Of a DNA stretch of 64,000 nt, positions 43,093 through 49,721 are shown one piece after another. Numbering within the stretch: the stretch's first letter is position 1; every line of letters begins with the position of its first letter. Position numbers and translations under genes: made by a program. The notes under the pieces were generated by a model. That model worked only from the letters and a program-made list of their open reading frames with translations, did not search any database and had not been told where the DNA came from. Origin of the DNA: Amycolatopsis rifamycinica (GTDB lineage: Bacteria; Actinomycetota; Actinomycetes; Mycobacteriales; Pseudonocardiaceae); NCBI RefSeq assembly GCF_000695625.1, contig NZ_JMQI01000039.1:62001-126000 (forward strand). Reading direction: 5' to 3'.

Positions 43093-44361
43093 CTAAGCGA
43101 GCTTGAGGGGGAGCGTCTTGGTCCGGGTGAACGCCGGCCGCAGGATCCACGGGATCTCCTCGCGCGGCACGGCCAGTGCCAGGTCCGGGAACCGGGTGAA
43201 CAGCCCGTGCAGCGCGACCTCGGCCTCCTGGTAGGCGAGGTGCTGGCCCAGGCAGCGGTGGATGCCCTTGCCGAAGGACAGGTGCATCTCGTTGGCGACG
43301 GACAGCCGGTCGACGATCAGCTTGTCCGGCTCGGCGAACTTGCGCGGGTCGGTGTTGGCGGCCAGCAGCAGCGGCGCGACCGGCGTCCCCCGCGGGATCG
43401 TGACCCCGCCCAGCTCGACGTCCTCCGACGGGAAACGCGCCTGCGTGAACTGGAGCGGTCCCAGGCGCTGCAGCTCGCGCACGGCCTGGGCCCACAGCGC
43501 CGGCTCGGCCTTCAGCCGGGCCAGCTGGTCGGGGTGCTCCAGCAGGAAGAGCACCGAGTTCCCGATCAGGTACGTCGTCGTCTGGTGCCCGGCCGTGACG
43601 AGGCTGAACAGGATCCCGACGATCTCGTCGTCGGACACCCGGGCCGGGTCCTCGGCCTGGGCCTGCACGAGCGCGGTGACCAGGTCGTCCTTCGGCTCGA
43701 CGCGCCGTCGCGCCATCAGCTCGCGCGAGAGGGCGATGCACGTGCGCAGGGCGGGCGGGATGCTGGGGCCGTCCATTGTCGCCATCGCGTTGCCCCAGGC
43801 GTGCCAGGCCGCACGGTCGGCTTCGTCGATGCCGACCAGCTCGCAGATGACCGTGACCGGCAGCGGGAAGCAGAACTCCTCGACGATGTCGACCGGCGAC
43901 CCGTCCTTGCCCTGCTCCGCCATCTTGTCGAGCAGGTCCTCGGTGATCTTCTCGACGCGCGGGCGCAGCGCGTTGACGCGGCGCGCGGTCAGCGCGTACG
44001 AGACCAGCTTGCGCAGCCGCGTGTGGTCCTCGCCGTCGGCGGTGTTGAGCTTGTTGGCCATCCACGGGATGAGGTCTTCGGGGAAGTTCATCGCCTTGAA
44101 GACGCCGTCGCGGATGTCGGCCAGCGGCGAGTCCGCCGGCGGGTTGGTGAGGAACCGCGGGTCGGTGAGGACGGTGAGCACGTCCTCGTAGCGGGTGGCC
44201 AGCCACATGTCCGGCCCGCCCATCATGGTGCCGATGTTCAGCGTCCCGGTGTGCGGCAACGGCTCCTCGCGCAACCGCGCGTACCAGCCGAACGGGTCGG
44301 CGACCACTTCCGGTGAGAACAGGTCGACCGGCTCGGCCGAAGGCCTGGCGGTGGCGGTCAT
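43093..44361 (-). CDS. rif-orf13: Cytochrome P450 (rif-orf13)
   Basis: This 422-residue P450 has the I-helix TAGHQTTT, the K-helix ELQR and the heme loop FGKGIHRCLGQ. It is close to the P450 at 30407-31672 along its whole length and is evidently a duplicate that has taken another, to me unassigned, tailoring step. ATG 44361 is chosen because GGAAGGG lies 6 nt upstream; the in-frame ATG 44367 directly abuts that site. It heads the operon rif-orf13, rifR, rif-orf20, rif-orf19 behind the box at 44428-44445. Confidence 0.9.
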   Translation of the reverse strand: MTATARPSAEPVDLFSPEVVADPFGWYARLREEPLPHTGTLNIGTMMGGPDMWLATRYEDVLTVLTDPRFLTNPPADSPLADIRDGVFKAMNFPEDLIPWMANKLNTADGEDHTRLRKLVSYALTARRVNALRPRVEKITEDLLDKMAEQGKDGSPVDIVEEFCFPLPVTVICELVGIDEADRAAWHAWGNAMATMDGPSIPPALRTCIALSRELMARRRVEPKDDLVTALVQAQAEDPARVSDDEIVGILFSLVTAGHQTTTYLIGNSVLFLLEHPDQLARLKAEPALWAQAVRELQRLGPLQFTQARFPSEDVELGGVTIPRGTPVAPLLLAANTDPRKFAEPDKLIVDRLSVANEMHLSFGKGIHRCLGQHLAYQEAEVALHGLFTRFPDLALAVPREEIPWILRPAFTRTKTLPLKLA

Positions 44362-44400
44362 GGCCATCCCTTCCGTTCGCGTGGAGCGTGCCCGGTTCGG

Positions 44401-44445
44401 ACGGTAGGGAAGGGCCGCCCGGCCGGGCATCCCCCAACCTGGCAG
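44401..44445 (-). promoter_or_regulatory. RifZ-type box and -10 of the rif-orf13 operon
   Basis: Minus strand: CTGCC-AGGTTGGG-GGATG (44445 to 44428), a 21-nt gap, then TACCGT (44406 to 44401). About 33 nt of leader to the ATG. Confidence 0.78.
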
Positions 44446-44481
44446 TGCTCACCTTCGGGTCCGATGTAGACGGTCGAAGCG

Positions 44482-44526
44482 CTATCAGAACGAGGGATGC
44501 CCGGTCGGGCGCGCCTGACTTAGTCT
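44482..44526 (+). promoter_or_regulatory. RifZ-type box and -10 of the rif-orf14/15 operon
   Basis: CTATC-AGAACGAG-GGATG (44482-44499), a 21-nt gap, then TAGTCT (44521-44526). Divergent from the rif-orf13 box 36 bp away. The leader to GTG 44594 is about 60 nt. Confidence 0.8.
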
Positions 44527-44593
44527 CCGGAAGACCTTGCAGGCCAGGCGTTGATCGTCACGCGGTCACGCGAAACGATGCTTAGGGGTACTG

Positions 44594-45412
44594 GTGACGA
44601 AGCCGACTCCGAACGAGATTGGTAAGGGCTACGACGCTTTCGCGGACCTGCTCGACCAGCTCTGGGGCGAAAATCTGCACCACGGCTACTGGGACGACCC
44701 GTCCGTGACGCTCGAAGAGGCCACCACCCGGCTGACCGACCGGCTGACCGGGATGCTGCCGCTGCACGCGGGCGACCGGCTGCTCGACATCGGCTGCGGC
44801 AACGGTGAGCCGGCGATCCGGATGGCGACCGCGAACGACGTCATGGTCACCGGCATCTCGATCAGCGAGAAGCAGGTGGAACGCGCGAACGACCGCGCGT
44901 ACAAGGCCGACGTCGACGACCGGGTCGTCTTCGAGTACGCCGACGCGATGGAGCTGCCGTACGAGGACGGCTCGTTCGACGTGGTCTGGGCGCTGGAGTC
45001 CCTGCACCACATGCCGGACCGCTGGCACGTGATCCGCCAGGCGGCCCGCGTGCTGCGCCCGGGCGGGCGGCTGGCCCTCGGCGACTTCCTGCTCGTGCCG
45101 AGCCCCGCCGGACTGGAAGCCGACGCCGAGCGCGTCCGCGAAGTCGGCAAGGGCGTGGTGGCGGTCGTCTCGCTCGACGAGTACCAGGCCCACCTGCGCG
45201 AAGCCGGCCTCGAGCCCGAATCCGCCGAAGACGTCAGCCAGTACACCCGGCCGTCGTGGGCCAAGGCGGCGGAGCGGTTCGAGGAACTGCGGGAACAGGC
45301 CCTGCAGCACATCGAGGCCGCGCAGTTCGAGGTCACCCTCGGCCGGTTCCGCGCGTTCAGCGAGGAACCGTCGCTCGGGTACGTCCTGCTGACCGCGCGC
45401 AAGCCCGAGTGA
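44594..45412 (+). CDS. rif-orf14: 27-O-demethylrifamycin SV methyltransferase (rif-orf14)
   Basis: This 272-residue SAM-dependent methyltransferase is class I, with motif I LLDIGCGNGEPAIR, motif post-I VTGISISEKQ and motif II DVVWALESLHHM. It resembles the C27 O-methyltransferase that turns 27-O-demethylrifamycin SV into rifamycin SV. The GTG at 44594 has AGGGG 5 nt upstream. The transketolase halves follow after 14 nt in the same direction, so one transcript serves O-methylation and the C4 side chain. Confidence 0.93.
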   Translation: MTKPTPNEIGKGYDAFADLLDQLWGENLHHGYWDDPSVTLEEATTRLTDRLTGMLPLHAGDRLLDIGCGNGEPAIRMATANDVMVTGISISEKQVERANDRAYKADVDDRVVFEYADAMELPYEDGSFDVVWALESLHHMPDRWHVIRQAARVLRPGGRLALGDFLLVPSPAGLEADAERVREVGKGVVAVVSLDEYQAHLREAGLEPESAEDVSQYTRPSWAKAAERFEELREQALQHIEAAQFEVTLGRFRAFSEEPSLGYVLLTARKPE

Positions 45413-45426
45413 GGAAGCCCGAAACC

Positions 45427-46119
45427 ATGCAGATGACCGAAGAGAACCTCCGCGGCCTGTTCGGCCGGATGACGGGGGACGAAAAGCACGGCTGGGCCGC
45501 GGCATCGACGCTGCACGCGATCTGGGTGCTCTACGAACGCGTGCTCAACGTGTCGCCGTCGAACATCGACGACCCCGGCCGTGACCGGTTCTACCTTTCC
45601 AAGGGCCACGGCCCGATGGCCTACTACGCGGTGCTCGCCGCGAAGGGGTTCATGGCGCCGGAGACGCTGGACACCTGGCGGGAGTGGGGTTCGCCGCTCG
45701 GCATGCACCCGGACCGCACCCTGGCGCCCGGCGTTGAGATCAGCAGCGGCTCGCTCGGCCACGGGCTCCCGCTCGGCGTCGGCACCGCGCTCGGGCTGCG
45801 CGCCCAAGGCCGCGACGCCCGCGTGTTCGTCCTGATGGGCGACGGCGAGTTCGACGAAGGCAGCAACCACGAGACGATGGCGATCGCCGGACGGCTCGGG
45901 CTCGACCGCCTCACCGCGATCGTCATCGACAACAAGACGGCGAGCCTCGGCTGGCCGGGCGGCATCGCCGGGCGCTTCGAGCTGGAGGGCTGGGCCGCGA
46001 CCACGGTCGACGGCCGCGACCACGACGCGCTGGAGAAGGCACTGACCGGGGAAACCGACGGGCGGCCGCGGGCCGTCGTCGCGGAGATCCTCCCGATCGA
46101 GGAAGGGGCCGGCGCATGA
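45427..46119 (+). CDS. rif-orf15A: Transketolase N-terminal half (Rif15A)
   Basis: This 230-residue protein is the thiamine-diphosphate-binding half of a split transketolase. The ThDP/Mg motif is MGDGEFDEGSNHE through the Asn of VIDNK, and FYLSKGHGPMAYY and EISSGSLGHGLPLG line the cofactor site. With 15B it moves a two-carbon ketol unit to C4 of rifamycin S to give rifamycin L, an unusual drug-tailoring role for a transketolase. ATG 45427; its stop overlaps the 15B start (ATGA), which keeps the two halves in equal amounts. Confidence 0.94.
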   Translation: MQMTEENLRGLFGRMTGDEKHGWAAASTLHAIWVLYERVLNVSPSNIDDPGRDRFYLSKGHGPMAYYAVLAAKGFMAPETLDTWREWGSPLGMHPDRTLAPGVEISSGSLGHGLPLGVGTALGLRAQGRDARVFVLMGDGEFDEGSNHETMAIAGRLGLDRLTAIVIDNKTASLGWPGGIAGRFELEGWAATTVDGRDHDALEKALTGETDGRPRAVVAEILPIEEGAGA

Positions 46120-47027
46120 CCGCCCAGGTGACCCGGAAGCAGATGCGGACCGTCTTCGCCGAGACGGTGATCGAGTCGCTGGCCGCGGACCCGCGGGTGG
46201 TCATGCTGACCGCCGACATCTCGTCGTGGTTCTTCTGGGAGGTGAAGAAGGACTTCCCGGACCGCGTGCACAACTTCGGCATCCGCGAGCAGGCGATGAT
46301 CGACATCGCCGGCGGTTTCGCGCTGGCCGGCCAGCGGCCGGTGGTGCACACGTACGCGCCGTTCCTGATCGAGCGGCCGTTCGAGCAGCTCAAGATCGGC
46401 CTCGGCCACCAGGACGTCGGCGCGGTGCTGGTCAGCGTGGGCGCCTCCTACGACGACCCGTCGTGGGGCCGCACCCACCAGGCACCGGGCGACGTCGCCC
46501 TGCTGGACACGCTCCCGGGCTGGACGGTGTACGTCCCGGGCCACGAGGACGAGGTCGGCCCGCTGCTGAGCAAGGCGATCGCCGGCGACAACCGGGTGTA
46601 CGTCCGGCTGTCCGAGCGCGCCAACAGCGAAGCGGTGCCGGTGTCGGACGGGTTCACGGTGCTGCGCCGCGGCGGCGCGGGCGTGGTGGTCGCGGTGGGG
46701 CCGGTGCTGGACCAGGTACTGGCCGCCACGGCGACGGCGGACGTGACGGTGCTGTACGCCTCGGCGATCCGCCCGTTCGACCACGCGGGCCTGCGCGCGG
46801 CGGTGACCGCGGCGGCCCCGAACGTCGTGCTGGTCGAGCCGTACCTGCGCGGCACGTCGGCGTTCGAGGTGACCGAAGCGCTGGGCGACGTCCCCCACCG
46901 CCTGCGCTCGTTCGGCACTTGGCGCGACCGCGAGGCCCGCGTCTACGGAACGGCCGAGGAACACGACCGCCTGTTCGGCGTGGACGCCGAGTCCCTGGCG
47001 GACTCGATCGCCCGCTTCGTCGCCTGA
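46116..47027 (+). CDS. rif-orf15B: Transketolase C-terminal half (Rif15B)
   Basis: This 303-residue protein carries the pyrimidine-binding and C-terminal domains of transketolase. The cofactor-activating glutamate is in NFGIREQAMIDIAGGFAL, and a hydrophobic C-terminal domain begins near residue 185. It works only as a complex with 15A. Together with P450 rif-orf16 it makes rifamycin B from rifamycin S/SV by way of rifamycin L. A strong hairpin follows 14 nt after the stop. Confidence 0.94.
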   Translation: MTAQVTRKQMRTVFAETVIESLAADPRVVMLTADISSWFFWEVKKDFPDRVHNFGIREQAMIDIAGGFALAGQRPVVHTYAPFLIERPFEQLKIGLGHQDVGAVLVSVGASYDDPSWGRTHQAPGDVALLDTLPGWTVYVPGHEDEVGPLLSKAIAGDNRVYVRLSERANSEAVPVSDGFTVLRRGGAGVVVAVGPVLDQVLAATATADVTVLYASAIRPFDHAGLRAAVTAAAPNVVLVEPYLRGTSAFEVTEALGDVPHRLRSFGTWRDREARVYGTAEEHDRLFGVDAESLADSIARFVA

Positions 47028-47041
47028 CGACGCCCCCACCA

Positions 47042-47091
47042 CCGGCTCCCCGCCGCACCGCATACCCCCAGGCAGTGCGGCGGGGAGCCGG
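47042..47091 (+). terminator. Terminator of the rif-orf14/15 operon
   Basis: CCGGCTCCCCGCCGCAC (47042-47058) pairs with 47075-47091 over 17 bp, followed by TTTCCGT. It is 14 nt after the rif-orf15B stop. Confidence 0.85.
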
Positions 47092-47100
47092 TTTCCGTCG

Positions 47101-47205
47101 TGTCGCCCCTCCAATCACGCGTGTCGCCCTCCCAATCACGCGTGATGCCCCTCCAATCACGCGTGTCGCCCCTCTGGACACGGGTGATGCCCCTCCGGAC
47201 ACGCC
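47101..47205. repeat. Five tandem 21-bp repeats containing CACGCG or CACGGG
   Basis: Five end-to-end copies start at 47101, 47122, 47143, 47164 and 47185. The unit is TGTCGCCCCTCCAATCACGC plus one G; the first three are near identical, and the last two have CTGGACACGGG or CCGGACACGCC at the end. The array fills the space between two terminators of convergent operons. There are no spacers, so it is not CRISPR. Confidence 0.9.
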
Positions 47206-47239
47206 AAGGCCCGGACCGCCGTCGACGGTCCGGGCCTTG
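47205..47239. terminator. Terminator of rif-orf16 (bidirectional)
   Basis: CAAGGCCCGGACCG (47205-47218) pairs with CGGTCCGGGCCTTG (47226-47239) around a 7-nt loop, 17 nt after the rif-orf16 stop on the minus strand. Confidence 0.85.
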
Positions 47240-47256
47240 GCCTTGTCTTCAGAGGC

Positions 47257-48519
47257 TTAGGGGGCGTCCCACTCGACCGGCAGCGAGTGCACGCCGTACG
47301 TCAGCATGTCGTTGCGCAGCGGGACCTCCTCGGGCGGCACGGCCAGCCGCAGGTTGGGCAGCCGGCGCAGCAGCTCGGCGTAGCCCGCCTGCATCTCCAT
47401 CCGGGCCAGCTGCTGGCCGAGGCACTGGTGGACGCCGTGGCCGAAGGCCAGGTGCGGGCCGCGGGGGCGGGTCAGGTCGAGGTCCGGGTTCGGCCACTGC
47501 CGGGCGTCGCGGTTGGTCGCCACCACCGAGACCACCACTGTCGAGCCGGCCGGGATGTGCTGGCCGCCGAACTCCAGGTCCTCCTTGGCGAACCGGAAGA
47601 TGCCCGGGTTCACCACGGACAGGTAGCGCAGCAGCTCCTCGACGGCGTCGGTGACGCGGGACGGGTCGTCCCGCAGCGTGGCGAGCTGGTCCGGGCGCTG
47701 CAGCAGCACGAAGATGCCCAGCCCCAGCATGCTCGCCGTGGTGTCGTAGCCGGCGATGAGCAGCAGGTTGGCGATGTTGATCAGCTCGTCGTCGGTGAGC
47801 GCGGGGTCGGCGCCGGCGTGGTGGATCAGGCCGGAGATGAGGTCGCCGGCCGGGTGCTCGCGCTTGTCGGTCACCAGCGCCTGCATGAACGCGCGCAGGG
47901 CGTCGGCGTTCTTCACCGCCTCCGCGACCGGCGCGTTCATCTGCAGCAGGGCCGCCGCGCGCTGCTGGAACCCCGCCCGGTCCTCGTACCGGACGCCGAG
48001 CAGCTCGCAGATCATCAGCGACGGCGCGGGGAACGCGAATTCGGTCATCAGGTCGGCGGTGGTCCCGCCGGCCAGCATGGCGTCCACCCGGCCGGCGACG
48101 ATCTCGTCGATCCGGGCGCCGAGTTCGCGGATGCGGCGGACGGTGAACTGCCCGGTGAGCAGTTTCCGGTACCGGGTGTGCTCGGGCGGGTCCATGTTGA
48201 TGAACGACCCGGCCCGCGCCTTGTCGTCCCGCAGGCGTTCCCGGAATTCGGGCGACAGTTCTTTGAACCGCGGGTGGTACTGGAACCGGTCGGAGGAAAA
48301 ACGCGGGTCCGACAACACCGCGCGCGCTTCCTCGTACCCGGACACGAGCCAGAACGGATCGCCTGCGGCCAGTGTCGCCCGGGCGACGGGGCCTTGTTCG
48401 GCGACGGCCACCAAAGCGGGCGGCACGTGGAACGGGTCTTCGCGCCGGACGAACTCCGGGGGGAGCGGGGAGCGCAGCGATTCGTTGCTGGGCGTCTTTT
48501 CGGTCACGTTGGTCGTCAC
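47257..48519 (-). CDS. rif-orf16: Cytochrome P450 Rif16 (rifamycin L to B step)
   Basis: This 420-residue P450 has the I-helix IAGYDTTAS, the K-helix ELLR and the heme loop FGHGVHQCLGQ. In A. mediterranei Rif16 is reported to turn rifamycin L into rifamycin B after the transketolase step. It lies convergent to the 15A/15B genes, which matches the pair's shared pathway. The start is GTG 48519 with GGAG about 10 nt upstream. Single-gene minus-strand unit under the box at 48592-48609. Confidence 0.93.
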   Translation of the reverse strand: MTTNVTEKTPSNESLRSPLPPEFVRREDPFHVPPALVAVAEQGPVARATLAAGDPFWLVSGYEEARAVLSDPRFSSDRFQYHPRFKELSPEFRERLRDDKARAGSFINMDPPEHTRYRKLLTGQFTVRRIRELGARIDEIVAGRVDAMLAGGTTADLMTEFAFPAPSLMICELLGVRYEDRAGFQQRAAALLQMNAPVAEAVKNADALRAFMQALVTDKREHPAGDLISGLIHHAGADPALTDDELINIANLLLIAGYDTTASMLGLGIFVLLQRPDQLATLRDDPSRVTDAVEELLRYLSVVNPGIFRFAKEDLEFGGQHIPAGSTVVVSVVATNRDARQWPNPDLDLTRPRGPHLAFGHGVHQCLGQQLARMEMQAGYAELLRRLPNLRLAVPPEEVPLRNDMLTYGVHSLPVEWDAP

Positions 48520-48564
48520 TGCGGAGGAACTCCATTCCCGGATCGCCGGACAAGCCTCGGCCGG

Positions 48565-48609
48565 AGCCTAAGTTCCCGGCGGCCGGGTGGGCATCCCCCG
48601 ACCTGATAG
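48565..48609 (-). promoter_or_regulatory. RifZ-type box and -10 of rif-orf16
   Basis: Minus strand: CTATC-AGGTCGGG-GGATG (48609 to 48592), identical to the rif-orf18 box, a 21-nt gap, then TAGGCT (48570 to 48565), also identical to rif-orf18. Confidence 0.82.
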
Positions 48610-48623
48610 GTCACCGGCCGCAA

Positions 48624-48668
48624 CTATCAACGTGGGGGTTGGGCCCCCGCGGCCCGCGCCGACAGCAT
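48624..48668 (+). promoter_or_regulatory. RifZ-type box upstream of rifJ
   Basis: CTATC-AACGTGGG-GGTTG (48624-48641) has one base off in the right half. After 21 nt comes CAGCAT (48663-48668), a poor -10, so this promoter may be weaker or more dependent on the activator. Confidence 0.6.
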
Positions 48669-48706
48669 GAGGGGGTCCGGCCCCCTGCTGAGCGAGGTGT
48701 GTCCCG

Positions 48707-49162
48707 TTGCCCGAGGTCCTTCTGCTGAACGGTCCCAACCTGGGTGTGCTGGGCCGGCGCGAGCCGGAGATCTACGGCACCGACACGCTGGCCGACATCG
48801 AGAAAATGGTCGCCGAGGAGGTGCGTCCTCGTGGGTGGGACGTCGTGTCGGTCCAGCGTGACGGCGAAGGCGAGCTGGTCGGCGCGATCCACGAGCACCG
48901 CGGCCGCACGGTCGGCGCGATCGTGAACCCGGGTGCGCTGATGATCGCCGGCTGGAGCCTGCGCGACGCGCTGGCCAGCTACGAACCGCCGTGGATCGAG
49001 GTCCACCTGAGCAACGTGTGGGCGCGCGAACAGTTCCGGCACGAGTCGGTCATCGCCCCGCTGGCGAGCGGCGTGGTGGTCGGCCTCGGCGCCTTCGGTT
49101 ACCGCCTGGCCGCGCGGGCGCTCCTGCACTTGTCCGCCGATTCGCCGAACGCGCTGAGCTGA
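48707..49162 (+). CDS. rifJ: RifJ: aminodehydroquinate dehydratase (type II)
   Basis: This 151-residue type II 3-dehydroquinase dehydrates aminodehydroquinate to aminodehydroshikimate, the RifK substrate. Family blocks: LLNGPNLGVLG, the catalytic tyrosine in EIYGT, the VNPGA loop and the histidine in EVHLSNVWAREQFRHES. The active loop after NPGA (LMIAGWS) differs from the usual THTS, as may suit the amino substrate. It is far from rifG-I, so the AHBA genes are split across the cluster. The start is TTG 48707 with GCGAGG upstream. Confidence 0.93.
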   Translation: MPEVLLLNGPNLGVLGRREPEIYGTDTLADIEKMVAEEVRPRGWDVVSVQRDGEGELVGAIHEHRGRTVGAIVNPGALMIAGWSLRDALASYEPPWIEVHLSNVWAREQFRHESVIAPLASGVVVGLGAFGYRLAARALLHLSADSPNALS

Positions 49163-49184
49163 TCGCGCCAGCGCGCGCCGTGGC

Positions 49185-49214
49185 GCCGGAGCCGGACCGG
49201 CTCCGGCGTTTTCG
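49185..49214 (+). terminator. Rho-independent terminator after rifJ
   Basis: GCCGGAGCC (49185-49193), loop GGACC, GGCTCCGGC (49199-49207), then GTTTTCG. It starts 22 nt after the rifJ stop and separates rifJ from rifZ. Confidence 0.88.
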
Positions 49215-49281
49215 TGTTCCCCCCGCGGTGACCAGGCCCGCGGCAATGGTTCAGTCCACCGTTACCGTGAACATCGGCCGA

Positions 49282-49312
49282 CCGAACGGTTTGTTGACTA
49301 CTAACCGTTCGG
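49282..49312 (+). promoter_or_regulatory. 10-bp inverted repeat upstream of rifZ
   Basis: CCGAACGGTT (49282-49291) and AACCGTTCGG (49303-49312) are perfect reverse complements 11 nt apart. TTGACT (49294-49299) lies in the centre with TAGGCC 18 nt on. It looks like an operator over a possible second rifZ promoter; the binding protein is unknown. Confidence 0.5.
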
Positions 49313-49406
49313 CCCGCTAGGCCATCGGGTTGATGAAGGCTGTGAACTGAGCGTGAATTCCGTTGCGCGACAAGGAATACCGAGGTCGACACGCTTTCGG
49401 GAGCAG

Positions 49407-49422
49407 TGTGATCGGGGTCACA
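49407..49422 (+). promoter_or_regulatory. CRP-type box TGTGA-N6-TCACA upstream of rifZ
   Basis: TGTGA-TCGGGG-TCACA is a perfect match to the classical CRP half sites with the right N6 spacing. Its centre is about 49 bp before the start expected from the next promoter. This suggests that rifZ, and through it the whole cluster, answers to cAMP-CRP. Confidence 0.75.
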
Positions 49423-49428
49423 TGGGCG

Positions 49429-49457
49429 ATGACGAAGGGTCGTGCCGAAGCTACTGT
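49429..49457 (+). promoter_or_regulatory. Candidate rifZ promoter
   Basis: ATGACG (49429-49434), a 17-nt spacer and TACTGT (49452-49457) form a sigma-70-type promoter just after the CRP box. The start near 49464 leaves a leader of about 258 nt. Confidence 0.5.
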
Positions 49458-49721
49458 GGGCCAAGCAAGCTGTTAATTTCTGACGTAGCAACCTGGGGAG
49501 GTTGGGGTGGCGCGCCCCCATGCGCTTTCTGGGGTGCCGCCACACGCTGACTGAACATTCCGCGCCCGCCCGAAAACTTTTTCGACGCGGTGCGCTTCAA
49601 AGTGGGGGGGACGGCCCTTATGGGGCGCGCCGTTCACGCTCGGTGCCGGAGAACAATTCCGTTCGAGCGCGGCGCGCCGCCATCGATTCCGCTTCGTCTA
49701 TGCCTGGGGGATAGCCGATCG

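Larger units (their letters stand above)
49163..49721 (+). promoter_or_regulatory. 559-bp regulatory region between rifJ and rifZ
   Basis: This gap holds no convincing gene. It contains, in order, the rifJ terminator (49185-49214), a 10-bp inverted repeat (49282-49312), a perfect CRP-type box (49407-49422), a promoter (49429-49457) and a long untranslated leader to the rifZ ATG at 49722. The AT content is locally higher than in coding parts. A small ORF at 49353-49550 covers the CRP box and is judged spurious. Confidence 0.7.

Noticed and set aside
47101..47205. Possible CRISPR array
   Set aside because: Units are directly joined with no spacers and no cas genes are present.
49353..49550. 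65-codon ORF upstream of rifZ
   Set aside because: Lies over the CRP box and promoter and has no ribosome site.
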